Positions 1 to 8,193 of a stretch of DNA of 64,000 nt are shown piece by piece (position 1 is the first letter of the stretch; the number at the start of each line of letters is the position of its first letter). The notes beneath the pieces were generated by a model that had not been told where the DNA came from, did not search any database, and saw only the letters and a program-made list of their open reading frames with translations. The DNA is from M0108 sp044228795. Lineage in GTDB: Bacteria; Pseudomonadota; Gammaproteobacteria; Chromatiales; Chromatiaceae. The stretch lies in contig JBGAUE010000006.1 of assembly GCA_044228795.1 (NCBI GenBank), positions 106,641-170,640 of the forward strand, read 5' to 3'. Made by a program: the position numbers and the translations under genes.

Positions 1-261
1 GATGAGGTCGAAGCCGGGCGCCGGCTCGTCAACCCGGATGATGCAATCCCTGAATTCCAAGTCACCCAGCATGAGGTCGCAGGCGGAATGGGTCAGATCA
101 CGCTTATTGACGCCGCAGCCCATGGTGGCGTTACCTTGCGGGTCCAGGTCCAGGAGCAGGATTCTGCGCCTCATAGAGGCCAGGGACGCGGCTAGGTTGA
201 CGGCGGTGGTGGTTTTGCCGACGCCGCCCTTTTGGTTGGCGATAGCGATGGTTCTGGCCAT
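1..261 (-). CDS. parA: Chromosome partitioning ATPase ParA (5' part only)
   Basis: The first 87 codons of a ParA/Soj ATPase run off the left edge of the window. The N-terminus reads MARTIAIANQKGGVGKTTTA, which contains the deviant Walker A motif KGGVGKTT typical of ParA/MinD proteins, followed by a LLLDLDPQGNATMG stretch (the A' segment). ParA drives segregation of origin regions together with ParB bound at parS. Its start lies 9 bp after the rsmG stop on the same strand, consistent with the usual mnmG-rsmG-parA-parB order, so parB probably lies just outside the window. The family call is secure. The C-terminal half is not visible. Confidence 0.95.
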   Translation of the reverse strand, partial: MARTIAIANQKGGVGKTTTAVNLAASLASMRRRILLLDLDPQGNATMGCGVNKRDLTHSACDLMLGDLEFRDCIIRVDEPAPGFDLI

Positions 262-270
262 AGAGGGGTT

Positions 271-915
271 TTAGTCCTGGCGGATCTCGATAAGGTGACG
301 TTCGGCGTGGAGGAAAGGAACCTCCAACCGGTGGACGACGGGGCCGGTGGCCATCAGGGTGGCAAGCACGGCGTCTGGCCGGCGACCCTTCATCAAGAGC
401 AGGCGGCCAGGACTGGTGAGCAGCGGCATGACCGCCAACCGCCAGCCGTTCAAGTCTGCGACACCGCGGGTAATGATAGTAGCGAATTTTTCCCCTGGCC
501 GATATGACTCCATCCGCGCCTGAATCGGCTCGACATTCGTCAGCTCCAGGTCCATCTTGGCCTGACGGACAAAGCGGACCTTCTTGCCGTTGCTGTCGAG
601 GAGGACGAATCTTCGATCCGGATCCAGGATGGCGAGGGGCAGGCCTGGTAACCCGGCTCCCGTCCCCAGGTCGAGCACAGATGAGCCCAGCAGGTAGGGG
701 TATACGGCCAGACTGTCGAGCAGGTGGCGGGAAACCATTTCCAGCGGATCCTGTACGGCGGTCAGGTTGTAGGTGCGGTTCCATCGCACCAGCAGGTCGA
801 TAAACTGAATGAGCCGGCGCCGCTGGTCAGCGCTCGGGTCAAGACCGAGGGCCGCCAGCCCCACGTCGAGCCGGGCACGGGGGGTCGTTATGGCTCCGGT
901 CATGACGTCCGCCAC
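271..915 (-). CDS. rsmG: 16S rRNA m7G527 methyltransferase RsmG (GidB)
   Basis: The 214-residue product matches RsmG in length and motifs. RsmG transfers a methyl group from S-adenosylmethionine to N7 of G527 in 16S rRNA. Visible features are the WNRTYNLTA motif at residues 45-53, HLLDS near residue 64 and the SAM-binding loop LDLGTGAGLPG at 81-91. The gene lies between mnmG and parA on the same strand, the classical gid-par arrangement near bacterial origins. The start ATG at 915 is 34 bp downstream of the mnmG stop. An in-frame Met four codons later is an alternative start. Confidence 0.96.
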   Translation of the reverse strand: MADVMTGAITTPRARLDVGLAALGLDPSADQRRRLIQFIDLLVRWNRTYNLTAVQDPLEMVSRHLLDSLAVYPYLLGSSVLDLGTGAGLPGLPLAILDPDRRFVLLDSNGKKVRFVRQAKMDLELTNVEPIQARMESYRPGEKFATIITRGVADLNGWRLAVMPLLTSPGRLLLMKGRRPDAVLATLMATGPVVHRLEVPFLHAERHLIEIRQD

Positions 916-949
916 AGAAGGATCACCCGCTCAGGTGCGTGGGGGAGAC

Positions 950-2824
950 TCATGCCGAGCGCCGCCGGAGATGGATGAGCAGCAGGGAGATGGCCGCTGG
1001 GGTCAACCCGGGGATGCGCCCTGCCTGTCCCAGCGTGGAAGGGCGGACCCTGAGCAGCTTTTCGCGGACCTCGGATGAGAGGCCGCGTACCTGGTCGAAG
1101 GGAAAGTCCGGGGGTAAGGCCGTCTCTTCCTGAGCGCGGTGGCGCTCGATCTCTTGCTGCTGGCGATCGATATAGCCGGCATACTTGGCCTGGATATCGA
1201 GCTGGTCGGCGACCTGGGGGTCCGTCACGCCAGGGCCCAGACCGGGCAGGGTCATCAGCTCGTGGTATCCAACCTTGGGCCGGGCCAGTAGGTCCAGGGC
1301 ACGAGTCTCGCGGCGCAGTTCGTCCCCCAGGACCACCCTGGCCTGCTCCGGTTCGATGGCGGCGGGCCTGAGCCAGGTCTCCCGCAGTCGCTGTTGCTCC
1401 TGCGCGATGGCCTCACGCTTTTCCTCGAACCGGCGCCATTGCCCCTCACCCACCAGGCCCAGGTGGCGTCCCGTTTCCGTCAGGCGCAGGTCAGCATTGT
1501 CCTCGCGCAATAGCAGCCGATATTCGGCGCGGCTGGTAAACATACGGTAGGGTTCGGCGGTGCCGCGGGTGGTGAGATCATCTACCAGGACACCGAGATA
1601 GGCCTCATCCCGGCGTGGCCACCAGGGTGGGCGGCCCTGAAACCGCAGGGCGGCGTTAGCCCCGGCCAGCAGGCCCTGGGCGGCTGCCTCTTCGTAGCCG
1701 GTAGTGCCGTTGATCTGGCCCGCCAGGAAGAGTTGGGGCAGGTGGCGCGATTCCAGGGAGGGGTCAAGATCCCGGGGGTCAAAAAAGTCGTACTCGATGG
1801 CATAGCCTGGGCGGGTTATGCGGGCCTGCTCGCACCCCCGGAGACTCCGGACCAGGGCCTCCTGGACGTCATAGGGTAGGCTGGTAGAAATGCCGTTTGG
1901 ATAGACCTCCCGTGTCGTCAGACCCTCCGGCTCCATGAAAATCTGATGGCTGGCCTTGTCGGCGAAGCGGACTATCTTGTCCTCGATCGAGGGGCAATAG
2001 CGCGGACCTATCCCCTCGATGAGCCCCGAGTAGAGGGGAGAGCGCGAGAGCCCGGCGCGGATGATGTCGTGGGTGCGGTTATTGGTGTGGGCGATGTGAC
2101 AGCAAACCTGGGGTGGGTGGTCCTCTATGCGGCCAAAGTAGGAGAATACGGGTACGGGCTCATCGCCGGGCTGCTGCTCCAGCAGGGAGTAATCGATGGT
2201 ACGGCCGTCGAGGCGCGGCGGGGTCCCAGTCTTAAGCCGCGCCACCTGGAAGGGAAGTGCCCGCAGGCAGCGCGCCAGGGCATTGGCTGGCGGATCGCCA
2301 GCGCGTCCGCCCTCGTGGCTGGCCAGGCCCACATGGATGCGCCCGGCGAGGAAGGTCCCCACTGTCAACACCACGCAGGGGGCGCGGAAGACCAGGCCGA
2401 TCTTGGTGATGACCCCGGCAACTTTGCCCTCCTCTACCAGCAGATCATCCACCGCTTGCTGGAAGATATCCAGGTGTGGGGCATTTTCCACCGCCGAACG
2501 CACCGCCGCTTTATAGAGTATTCGGTCTGCCTGGGCTCGAGTTGCCCGCACTGCCGGTCCCTTCCGGGCGTTGAGGATGCGGAACTGGATGCCAGCCCGA
2601 TCTGTTGCCCGGGCCATGAGGCCACCGAGGGCATCAATCTCCTTGACCAGATGTCCCTTGCCGATACCCCCAATGGCGGGATTGCAGCTCATCTGGCCGA
2701 TGGTCTCGATGTTGTGGGTCAACAGTAGGGTCGGCACGCCCATACGGGCCGCCGCCAAGGCCGCCTCGGTCCCCGCGTGGCCGCCACCGACCACGATAAC
2801 GCCGTAAACTGCCTCAGCAAACAT
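950..2824 (-). CDS. mnmG: tRNA uridine-5-carboxymethylaminomethyl synthase subunit MnmG (GidA)
   Basis: The 624-residue FAD protein is the usual length for MnmG, which with MnmE installs the cmnm5 group on the wobble uridine of several tRNAs. The N-terminus carries the dinucleotide-binding motif VVGGGHAGTE (residues 11-20). Downstream are the conserved MSCNPAIGGIGKG segment with Cys47 and the C-terminal helical region ending in a run of Arg residues. The partner gene mnmE is also in this window, at 9.6-11.0 kb. The gene leads the mnmG-rsmG-parA transcription unit. Confidence 0.97.
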   Translation of the reverse strand: MFAEAVYGVIVVGGGHAGTEAALAAARMGVPTLLLTHNIETIGQMSCNPAIGGIGKGHLVKEIDALGGLMARATDRAGIQFRILNARKGPAVRATRAQADRILYKAAVRSAVENAPHLDIFQQAVDDLLVEEGKVAGVITKIGLVFRAPCVVLTVGTFLAGRIHVGLASHEGGRAGDPPANALARCLRALPFQVARLKTGTPPRLDGRTIDYSLLEQQPGDEPVPVFSYFGRIEDHPPQVCCHIAHTNNRTHDIIRAGLSRSPLYSGLIEGIGPRYCPSIEDKIVRFADKASHQIFMEPEGLTTREVYPNGISTSLPYDVQEALVRSLRGCEQARITRPGYAIEYDFFDPRDLDPSLESRHLPQLFLAGQINGTTGYEEAAAQGLLAGANAALRFQGRPPWWPRRDEAYLGVLVDDLTTRGTAEPYRMFTSRAEYRLLLREDNADLRLTETGRHLGLVGEGQWRRFEEKREAIAQEQQRLRETWLRPAAIEPEQARVVLGDELRRETRALDLLARPKVGYHELMTLPGLGPGVTDPQVADQLDIQAKYAGYIDRQQQEIERHRAQEETALPPDFPFDQVRGLSSEVREKLLRVRPSTLGQAGRIPGLTPAAISLLLIHLRRRSA

Positions 2825-3185
2825 AAAGAACTTTTGCCTTAATCATGATGTGTCGTAACGCGCGCGGTGGTATCTAGTTGGAGTGGGGACTCAAGCGTTG
2901 CGAGTTAGGTGCTCGGCTTTTGAATGGCCATTGGTGGGCCGCGGGACGCTTAGCCACCTAAAACGCTATAGTAACCCCGGGCGTGGGCTCGATCTCGCCA
3001 TTTCCTACTCAGTTTGCTATCCCAATTGGAGGCCCCTGCCATGCCAACCGCGAAAAATGGCGCAGAGTTTTCCCCGCCAGGCCTGGATTCCCAGGGAGTT
3101 CAGTGCCTGCCACACATCGCAGGTACCCGGATGGATGGCCTGTTTGCAACTCCGGGCAAGCCTGGCCAGTCGGGTGACTAGGCGC
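2825..3185. other. Intergenic region between divergent mnmG and moxR
   Basis: This 361-bp gap between divergently transcribed genes should hold both promoters. A TATAGT hexamer at 2967-2972 could be a -10 element for the rightward operon, but I see no good -35 element at the right distance. No consensus DnaA box was seen, although in some gammaproteobacteria the origin lies next to mnmG. An open frame continues from moxR leftward to 2883. Its sequence lacks family resemblance, so I treat it as non-coding. Confidence 0.5.
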
Positions 3186-4115
3186 ATGGACAGCGGCTTG
3201 GCGGGGCAAATGGAAGATGCGCTGCGGGTTGGCACTGAGATCATTCTTGGCAAGGAGCGGGAACTGCGCCTGGCCATCGCCTGCCTGCTGGCGCGTGGCC
3301 ATCTCTTGATCGAGGACCTACCCGGTGTCGGCAAGACCACCCTGGCCCATTTGTTGGCGCGACTACTGGGCCTGGAATTTGCCCGCATCCAATTCACCAG
3401 CGATCTGCTACCGGCTGACATCATCGGGGCCTCCATCTTCGAGCGGACGGCGGAACGGTTTCGTTTCCACCCTGGCCCCCTCTTCGCCGAACTGGTCCTT
3501 GCGGATGAAATTAACCGCGCCACCCCCAAGGCACAAAGTGCCCTACTGGAGGCCATGGAGGAACGACAAGTGACGGTGGAAGGCGAGACCCATCCTCTTC
3601 CCGAGCCCTTTTTTGTCATTGCCACCCAGAATCCGACCTACCAAATCGGTACCTTTCCCCTGCCGGAGTCGCAGCTCGATCGCTTCCTGATGCGTCTGTG
3701 CATCGGTTATCCGGCGGAGGCCGCCGAAAAGGCCCTGCTGGCGGGTGAAGACAGGCGGGAGATGCTGGCCCGGCTGCAACCGGTCCTGGGCCGGGTGGAG
3801 ATTCGTGCCCTTCAGCTAGCCACCAAACATATTCACGTCTCCCGGCCGATCATCGACTACTGTTACGACATTATTGCCTTCACCCGGCGCGCGCCGAACT
3901 TGCTTCAGGGCCTGTCGCCCCGAGCCGGGTTGGCCCTGTTGCGCGCGGCCCGGGCCTGGGCCCTGCTGTCGGGGCGGGACGCCGTCTATCCCGAGGATGT
4001 GCAAGCCGTGCTAGGGCCTTGCATCGGCCATCGCCTAGAGGCTGGGGGCGAGGGTGGCCCCGGTGGCGGTTACGAGGTCGCTGCCCTCATACTGGAACAG
4101 GTGCCGGTGCGGTGA
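3186..4115 (+). CDS. MoxR-family AAA+ ATPase
   Basis: The product of about 309 residues is a MoxR ATPase, a chaperone-like AAA+ protein usually encoded with DUF58 and transglutaminase partners. It shows Walker A LPGVGKTT (45-52), Walker B LADEIN (105-110), sensor-1 ATQNP (146-150) and the PLPESQLDRF segment that precedes the arginine finger in this family. The frame is open from 2883, but family similarity begins only at the Met at 3186, so I use that start. Its stop overlaps the GTG start of the DUF58 gene (GTGA), indicating translational coupling. The client is unknown. Confidence 0.92.
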   Translation: MDSGLAGQMEDALRVGTEIILGKERELRLAIACLLARGHLLIEDLPGVGKTTLAHLLARLLGLEFARIQFTSDLLPADIIGASIFERTAERFRFHPGPLFAELVLADEINRATPKAQSALLEAMEERQVTVEGETHPLPEPFFVIATQNPTYQIGTFPLPESQLDRFLMRLCIGYPAEAAEKALLAGEDRREMLARLQPVLGRVEIRALQLATKHIHVSRPIIDYCYDIIAFTRRAPNLLQGLSPRAGLALLRAARAWALLSGRDAVYPEDVQAVLGPCIGHRLEAGGEGGPGGGYEVAALILEQVPVR

Positions 4116-5185
4116 GGTTGGGAGGGAGGGCGCTTGACTACCTGGCCGCCTTTGTCCGTGTCTGCCCTCTAACCGCGGGCGGTCAGGCCCGGGTCTTGCC
4201 CCGGTCTATCTACATCCTGCCGACGGGGGCCGGCCTGGTTTTCGGCGCCATTCTGCTACTCATGCTGGTGGGCTCGCTCAATTACCAGAATAATCTGGGC
4301 CTGCTCTTTACCTTCCTGACCACTGCCATTGTCCTGGTGTCGATGCACCACACCTGGTTCAACCTTTTGGGATTGGACGTAACAGCGCGGGGGGGGGCAC
4401 GAGTCTTCTCCGGCGATCCGGCGATCTTCGAAATCCTGATTACTGCCAAGTCTCTGCGCCGGCGCACGGATCTGCGCCTGTTCACCGCGGGCCATGTGAC
4501 GAGATTCACCGATCTGGACCCGGGGGCAACGGCCAGTGCGCGTCTGGCATTGCCGACCCTGCGGCGCGGTATTTGCCCCCTTGGCCGGCTGACCCTGGAG
4601 ACCCGCTATCCCCTGGGATTATTCCGTTCCTGGTGTTATCTGGATATAGCGGCGGAGGTGATGGTCTACCCTCGTCCTGCTGATCAGGCCCCGGCACCCC
4701 TTCCTAGCTCCACCGGCCGTGAGGGAGCCCGAGGTGACAAGGACCCGGGGGCGGATGACTTCGTTGGCCTGCGCGGTTATCGCCCGGGTGACTCGCCTCG
4801 CCAACTGGATTGGAAGGCCTACAGCCGTGGCCGAGGGTTGCTCGCGAAGCAGTTTGGCCGTGATCGCTCGGATTGGCTTTGGCTCGCTTGGGAGCGCCTG
4901 CCCCCTGCGGATATTGAGACCCGCCTGAGCTGGCTGTGCCGCCAAGTGCTGGACGCTACCCAGGCGGACCAGGACTTTGGTCTGCGCCTGCCAGGTCGCG
5001 AGATCGCCCTGGGGCGGGGCGAGACCCAGATGCATCTCTGCCTGGGCGCCTTGGCGCGCTTTGGCCAAGGACAGTTGGCGTCGGAAGATTTGGGTCCGAA
5101 CCCGAGCCGGACTCGGTCGCATCCCCGCCACGACCGCAAACTTGGGTGGGGCTCCTTTCGCGTGGAGGCCAAGGGACAGGTCTGA
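4112..5185 (+). CDS. DUF58 domain protein, membrane-anchored
   Basis: The product of about 357 residues belongs to the DUF58 family found beside MoxR ATPases. Two hydrophobic segments lie near residues 30-75, followed by a soluble part. The DUF58 core is seen near residues 213-240 as GADDFVGLRGYRPGD followed by LDWKAYSRG. No ATG fits the start. The GTG at 4112 overlaps the moxR stop and begins VRLGGRALDYLAAF, so I chose it. The stop TGA at 5183-5185 overlaps the ATG of the next gene. The family is thought to cooperate with MoxR in envelope processes. Its specific role here is unknown. Confidence 0.88.
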   Translation: MRLGGRALDYLAAFVRVCPLTAGGQARVLPRSIYILPTGAGLVFGAILLLMLVGSLNYQNNLGLLFTFLTTAIVLVSMHHTWFNLLGLDVTARGGARVFSGDPAIFEILITAKSLRRRTDLRLFTAGHVTRFTDLDPGATASARLALPTLRRGICPLGRLTLETRYPLGLFRSWCYLDIAAEVMVYPRPADQAPAPLPSSTGREGARGDKDPGADDFVGLRGYRPGDSPRQLDWKAYSRGRGLLAKQFGRDRSDWLWLAWERLPPADIETRLSWLCRQVLDATQADQDFGLRLPGREIALGRGETQMHLCLGALARFGQGQLASEDLGPNPSRTRSHPRHDRKLGWGSFRVEAKGQV

Positions 5186-7203
5186 TGTGGGGTTTTATCC
5201 CTCGCCCCCGGTCATCTTTCGATCGGCCGCGTTCTGGTCAGATCGCGGCGGTGTCTGGCATCTATGCCATCGCGGGCCTGAACCTGATCCCCCACCTGGC
5301 CCCTGGGGTCCTCGGCTATTTTTATCTGCTTTTAGGCTACCGGGCCCTCGCTGTGCGGCTCCCACGGTTTGAACCCGGTCGCTGGATTCTTCTGTCCCTC
5401 GCCCTGGTGGGCGTCATCCTCGTTTACCGTAACTACGGCACTCTCCTTGGCCAGGAAGGCGGGTCCGCCCTACTGACCCTCCTGCTCGCTCTTAAACTGT
5501 TGGAGATACGCAGTCCGAGAGATGTGCGGTTACTGGCCATGCTTTTTGCATTCTGGCTTGTGATCCACTTCCTGTTCGATCAGTCACCCTGGGTTGCCCT
5601 CTACCTCGGTGCCCTGCTGCTCCTGGACATGGCGGTGTTGGCGGACAGCTCCCGGAGCCTGGCACGGCCCCCAAACCAAATGATTGGCTTGGCTCTGCGG
5701 CTTACCCTGCAGGCCCTGCCGCTGACCTTGGTGCTCTTCATCCTCTTCCCACGCCTGGACGCCCCCCTCTGGTCATTCCTCTCCGCTGAGGACCAGGCTC
5801 GCACGGGCATCAATGACTGGCTCGAACCTGGCTCGGTAAGCGACTTGGTTTTTGACGGCTCCCTTGCCTTTCGGGTCCGCTTCGAGGGTCCCATGCCCCG
5901 GGCCGAGGAACTCTACTGGCGTGGACCCGTGGCATGGAATACCGATGGCCGGCGTTGGCAGGCCGCCCGGTCCGACCAGTTTTCCGGATTGGCGGCGGAG
6001 CCGGGGCGGACCGGGGACCCGGTGAGTTACGAGGTGACGCTAGAGCCCAGCCGCCAGCGCTGGCTCTTTGCGCTCGACTTGCCGATGGTTACTCCGGAAA
6101 AGGATGCCCACCTCACCCACGACTTTCAGTTGCTGGCCGACGAGCCCATCAAGGAGACCCGAGTTTATCGGGTGACCTCGGCGCCTGCCCAGGACACCGG
6201 CGATTTAGCCGAGGCGCAGCGGGATGCTGGGCTTGCGCTACCTGCCAATGTTACGGCGCGGATGCGAGCGCTCGTAGCGGACTGGCGCACGGTGTCCCCG
6301 GAGCCTGCGGCGGTGGTCCAGGCAGGGCTCCGCCATTACAGACAAGAGGCCTTTTACTACAGCCTCAGCCCCCCCCGGCTTGGGGATAACCCCGCCGATG
6401 AATTTCTATTCGAGACCCGCAAGGGCTTTTGTGAGCACTATGCCAGCAGCTTCGCCCTCCTGATGCGGATCGCAGGCATTCCTGCCCGTATTGTCATGGG
6501 CTATTTGGGGGGTGAACGCAACCCCTTGGGTGCCCACCTCATCGTGCGCCAGTCCGACGCCCATGCTTGGGTCGAGGTCTGGCTGGAAGGCCAGGGTTGG
6601 ACCCGGGTCGATCCCACCGCCGCTGTGGCACCTGAGCGCATTGAGCCGAGTCCCGAGCTGACCGGCCTGGCCAGCGGCCGCCCCTTGCGTCTGCGTATCG
6701 GGGGTGTGGACACCTGGGGGCGGGTGGTCCATGGTTTGCGGCTCTTCGGCGATGCCCTGGATGAAAACTGGTACCGATGGGTACTGGGCCTGGACCGTTC
6801 CCGCCAACAAGCCCTGCTCGACAGCATTGGCCTCGGCGGCATGCGCGAATATGGCCTTGCCGTCCTCATGATCTTGGCCGCCAGCCTGGTAATGGGCCTG
6901 CTCTTGGTTGCCCTACTGCGCCAGCCGGCTGGCGCGCCACCTGACCCCGTGGAGCGGCTCTATCGCAAATTTTGCGCTCGCCTGGCCCGTGCGGGCCTCT
7001 CCCGCAAGCCCATGGAGGGGCCTTGTGATTATGGTCAGCGGCTGGCCCGGTGGGATCCTCAATTGGCTGCCCGTTTCCTGTCATTCACCCGGTGTTATGC
7101 TAGCCTACGCTATGGTCGTGAACTCGCGGGTAAGAGCGATTTGGATCTATTGAGGCGGGAACTGCAGGTTACGCTTCAAAGTTTGCACAAGGCCCGGCGC
7201 TGA
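5185..7203 (+). CDS. tgpA: TgpA-like membrane transglutaminase (DUF3488-transglutaminase-DUF4129)
   Basis: The 672-residue protein begins with several hydrophobic segments (about residues 20-200, the DUF3488 region). A periplasmic transglutaminase domain follows, then another membrane segment near 555-580 and a cytoplasmic tail. The papain-like triad is intact: Cys416 in KGFCEHYAS, His460 in DAHAWVEVW and Asp476 in RVDPTA. The architecture matches TgpA of Pseudomonas aeruginosa, an envelope protein that is the third member of MoxR-DUF58-TgpA operons. The ATG at 5185 overlaps the DUF58 stop. The domain call is secure; the substrate is unknown. Confidence 0.93.
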   Translation: MWGFIPRPRSSFDRPRSGQIAAVSGIYAIAGLNLIPHLAPGVLGYFYLLLGYRALAVRLPRFEPGRWILLSLALVGVILVYRNYGTLLGQEGGSALLTLLLALKLLEIRSPRDVRLLAMLFAFWLVIHFLFDQSPWVALYLGALLLLDMAVLADSSRSLARPPNQMIGLALRLTLQALPLTLVLFILFPRLDAPLWSFLSAEDQARTGINDWLEPGSVSDLVFDGSLAFRVRFEGPMPRAEELYWRGPVAWNTDGRRWQAARSDQFSGLAAEPGRTGDPVSYEVTLEPSRQRWLFALDLPMVTPEKDAHLTHDFQLLADEPIKETRVYRVTSAPAQDTGDLAEAQRDAGLALPANVTARMRALVADWRTVSPEPAAVVQAGLRHYRQEAFYYSLSPPRLGDNPADEFLFETRKGFCEHYASSFALLMRIAGIPARIVMGYLGGERNPLGAHLIVRQSDAHAWVEVWLEGQGWTRVDPTAAVAPERIEPSPELTGLASGRPLRLRIGGVDTWGRVVHGLRLFGDALDENWYRWVLGLDRSRQQALLDSIGLGGMREYGLAVLMILAASLVMGLLLVALLRQPAGAPPDPVERLYRKFCARLARAGLSRKPMEGPCDYGQRLARWDPQLAARFLSFTRCYASLRYGRELAGKSDLDLLRRELQVTLQSLHKARR

Positions 7204-7244
7204 TTTGCCACGCCTGTTGAACGGCTCAGCACTTGGATCCGGTG

Positions 7245-7814
7245 TCAAAGCAGCTTTTCAATGGCTCTCACTACCTTGTCGCTATCGGGCGAGGTGATGC
7301 TGGTGAAGTAATCCACATAATTTCCCTCCCGGTCGATCAGATATTTGTAGAAGTTCCATTTGGGGTAGGGGGCGCCCGCGGTGGCGAGCCGCTCGAAGAG
7401 CGGAGTGGCCTTATCCTTGGTGACGCTGACCTTCTCGAACATGGGGAATTCCACCGAGTAGGTCAGGCGGCAGAATGTCTGGATCTCCTCCTCGCTACCG
7501 GGTTCCTGCTGCATGAAGTCGTTGGAAGGGAAGCCAAGCACCACCAGTCCGCGGTCCTGGTATTGGCGATAGAGGGCCTCGAGATCCGCGTATTGAGAGG
7601 TGAAACCGCATTTGCTGGCGGTGTTGACCACCAGGATTACCTTGCCAAGGTAGGCCTCGCAGAGGCTCACCTGTTCCTCTCCTGCAAGTCGGCGGATGCT
7701 GATATCCAGAAGAGGTGGGCAGGTTGTGCTGGTAATCGGTGTCTCTGAGGCGGATTCGGCGGTAACACCACTGCTCATCGCTGCTAGCCCGAGGGCAAAT
7801 AGTGCTGTCTTCAC
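7245..7814 (-). CDS. Glutathione peroxidase family protein, probably exported
   Basis: The 189-residue thioredoxin-fold peroxidase reduces peroxides through a peroxidatic cysteine, here Cys69 in NTASKCGFT. Trp153 and Asn154 of KWNFYKYLI form the expected second half of the active site. The usual FPCNQFG block reads FPSNDFMQQEPG, so the resolving-type Cys is Ser and the Gln is Asp. An N-terminal stretch of about 19 residues (MKTALFALGLAAMSSGVTA) looks like a cleavable signal peptide, implying periplasmic action. It converges on tgpA and stands alone. The physiological reductant (glutathione or thioredoxin) cannot be told from sequence. Confidence 0.92.
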   Translation of the reverse strand: MKTALFALGLAAMSSGVTAESASETPITSTTCPPLLDISIRRLAGEEQVSLCEAYLGKVILVVNTASKCGFTSQYADLEALYRQYQDRGLVVLGFPSNDFMQQEPGSEEEIQTFCRLTYSVEFPMFEKVSVTKDKATPLFERLATAGAPYPKWNFYKYLIDREGNYVDYFTSITSPDSDKVVRAIEKLL

Positions 7815-8193
7815 GTTGGGTTATCCTGGGTGAATATGGAATATTCTTCAGGTGAAGTGGAGCGAACCCGTGAAATTTCAACCACGGCATGACGCCAGCT
7901 TGGAGGAGACATTACCATCAATGACGGTAATGGGAGGCGACAGGGTTGCAGCCGCGTTCGGGGTTCGGTGGAACTGGCCTCTCCATCCTTATTGCGAATG
8001 GGGGTCTCAAGTCCTGCTTAATTTGCTGGGACCTATTCTTCAAGTGCGGGGGGTAACTCTTGATGCTGACTACTGATGTTGCCATTACATCCGGTAAACA
8101 GCCGCTGATTGCCCCAGGTCCCTGGATTTGGAAGATCCCGCGTTGGGAGAATCCCCTGGGTTCGGTTGATCGCGGAGGCTGAGGCACCCGAGC
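7815..8193. other. Intergenic region containing a 21-bp inverted repeat
   Basis: No gene is supported in this 379-bp gap between the peroxidase gene and the sigma-54 activator, both on the minus strand. It holds an imperfect palindrome at 7911-7931 (ATTACC, nine bases, GGTAAT) about 100 bp upstream of the peroxidase start, which could be an operator. No clear sigma-54 -24/-12 pair was found by eye. The short open frames here have no recognisable content. Confidence 0.5.
7911..7931. promoter_or_regulatory. Candidate operator palindrome upstream of the peroxidase gene
   Basis: The sequence ATTACC-N9-GGTAAT is a 21-bp inverted repeat whose inner bases TCA/TGA also pair, leaving one mismatched pair besides the centre. 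It sits about 97 bp upstream of the peroxidase start, a distance compatible with an activator or repressor site. No family-specific operator is recognised. The role is inferred only from symmetry and position. Confidence 0.35.

Noticed and set aside
131..784. A 217-codon minus-strand frame overlapping parA and rsmG
   Set aside because: It is a frame-shifted shadow of the two real genes; its Arg/Pro-rich composition is typical of GC-rich off-frames.
1946..2728. A 260-codon plus-strand frame opposite mnmG
   Set aside because: No conserved motif, and it lies entirely inside the well-supported mnmG.
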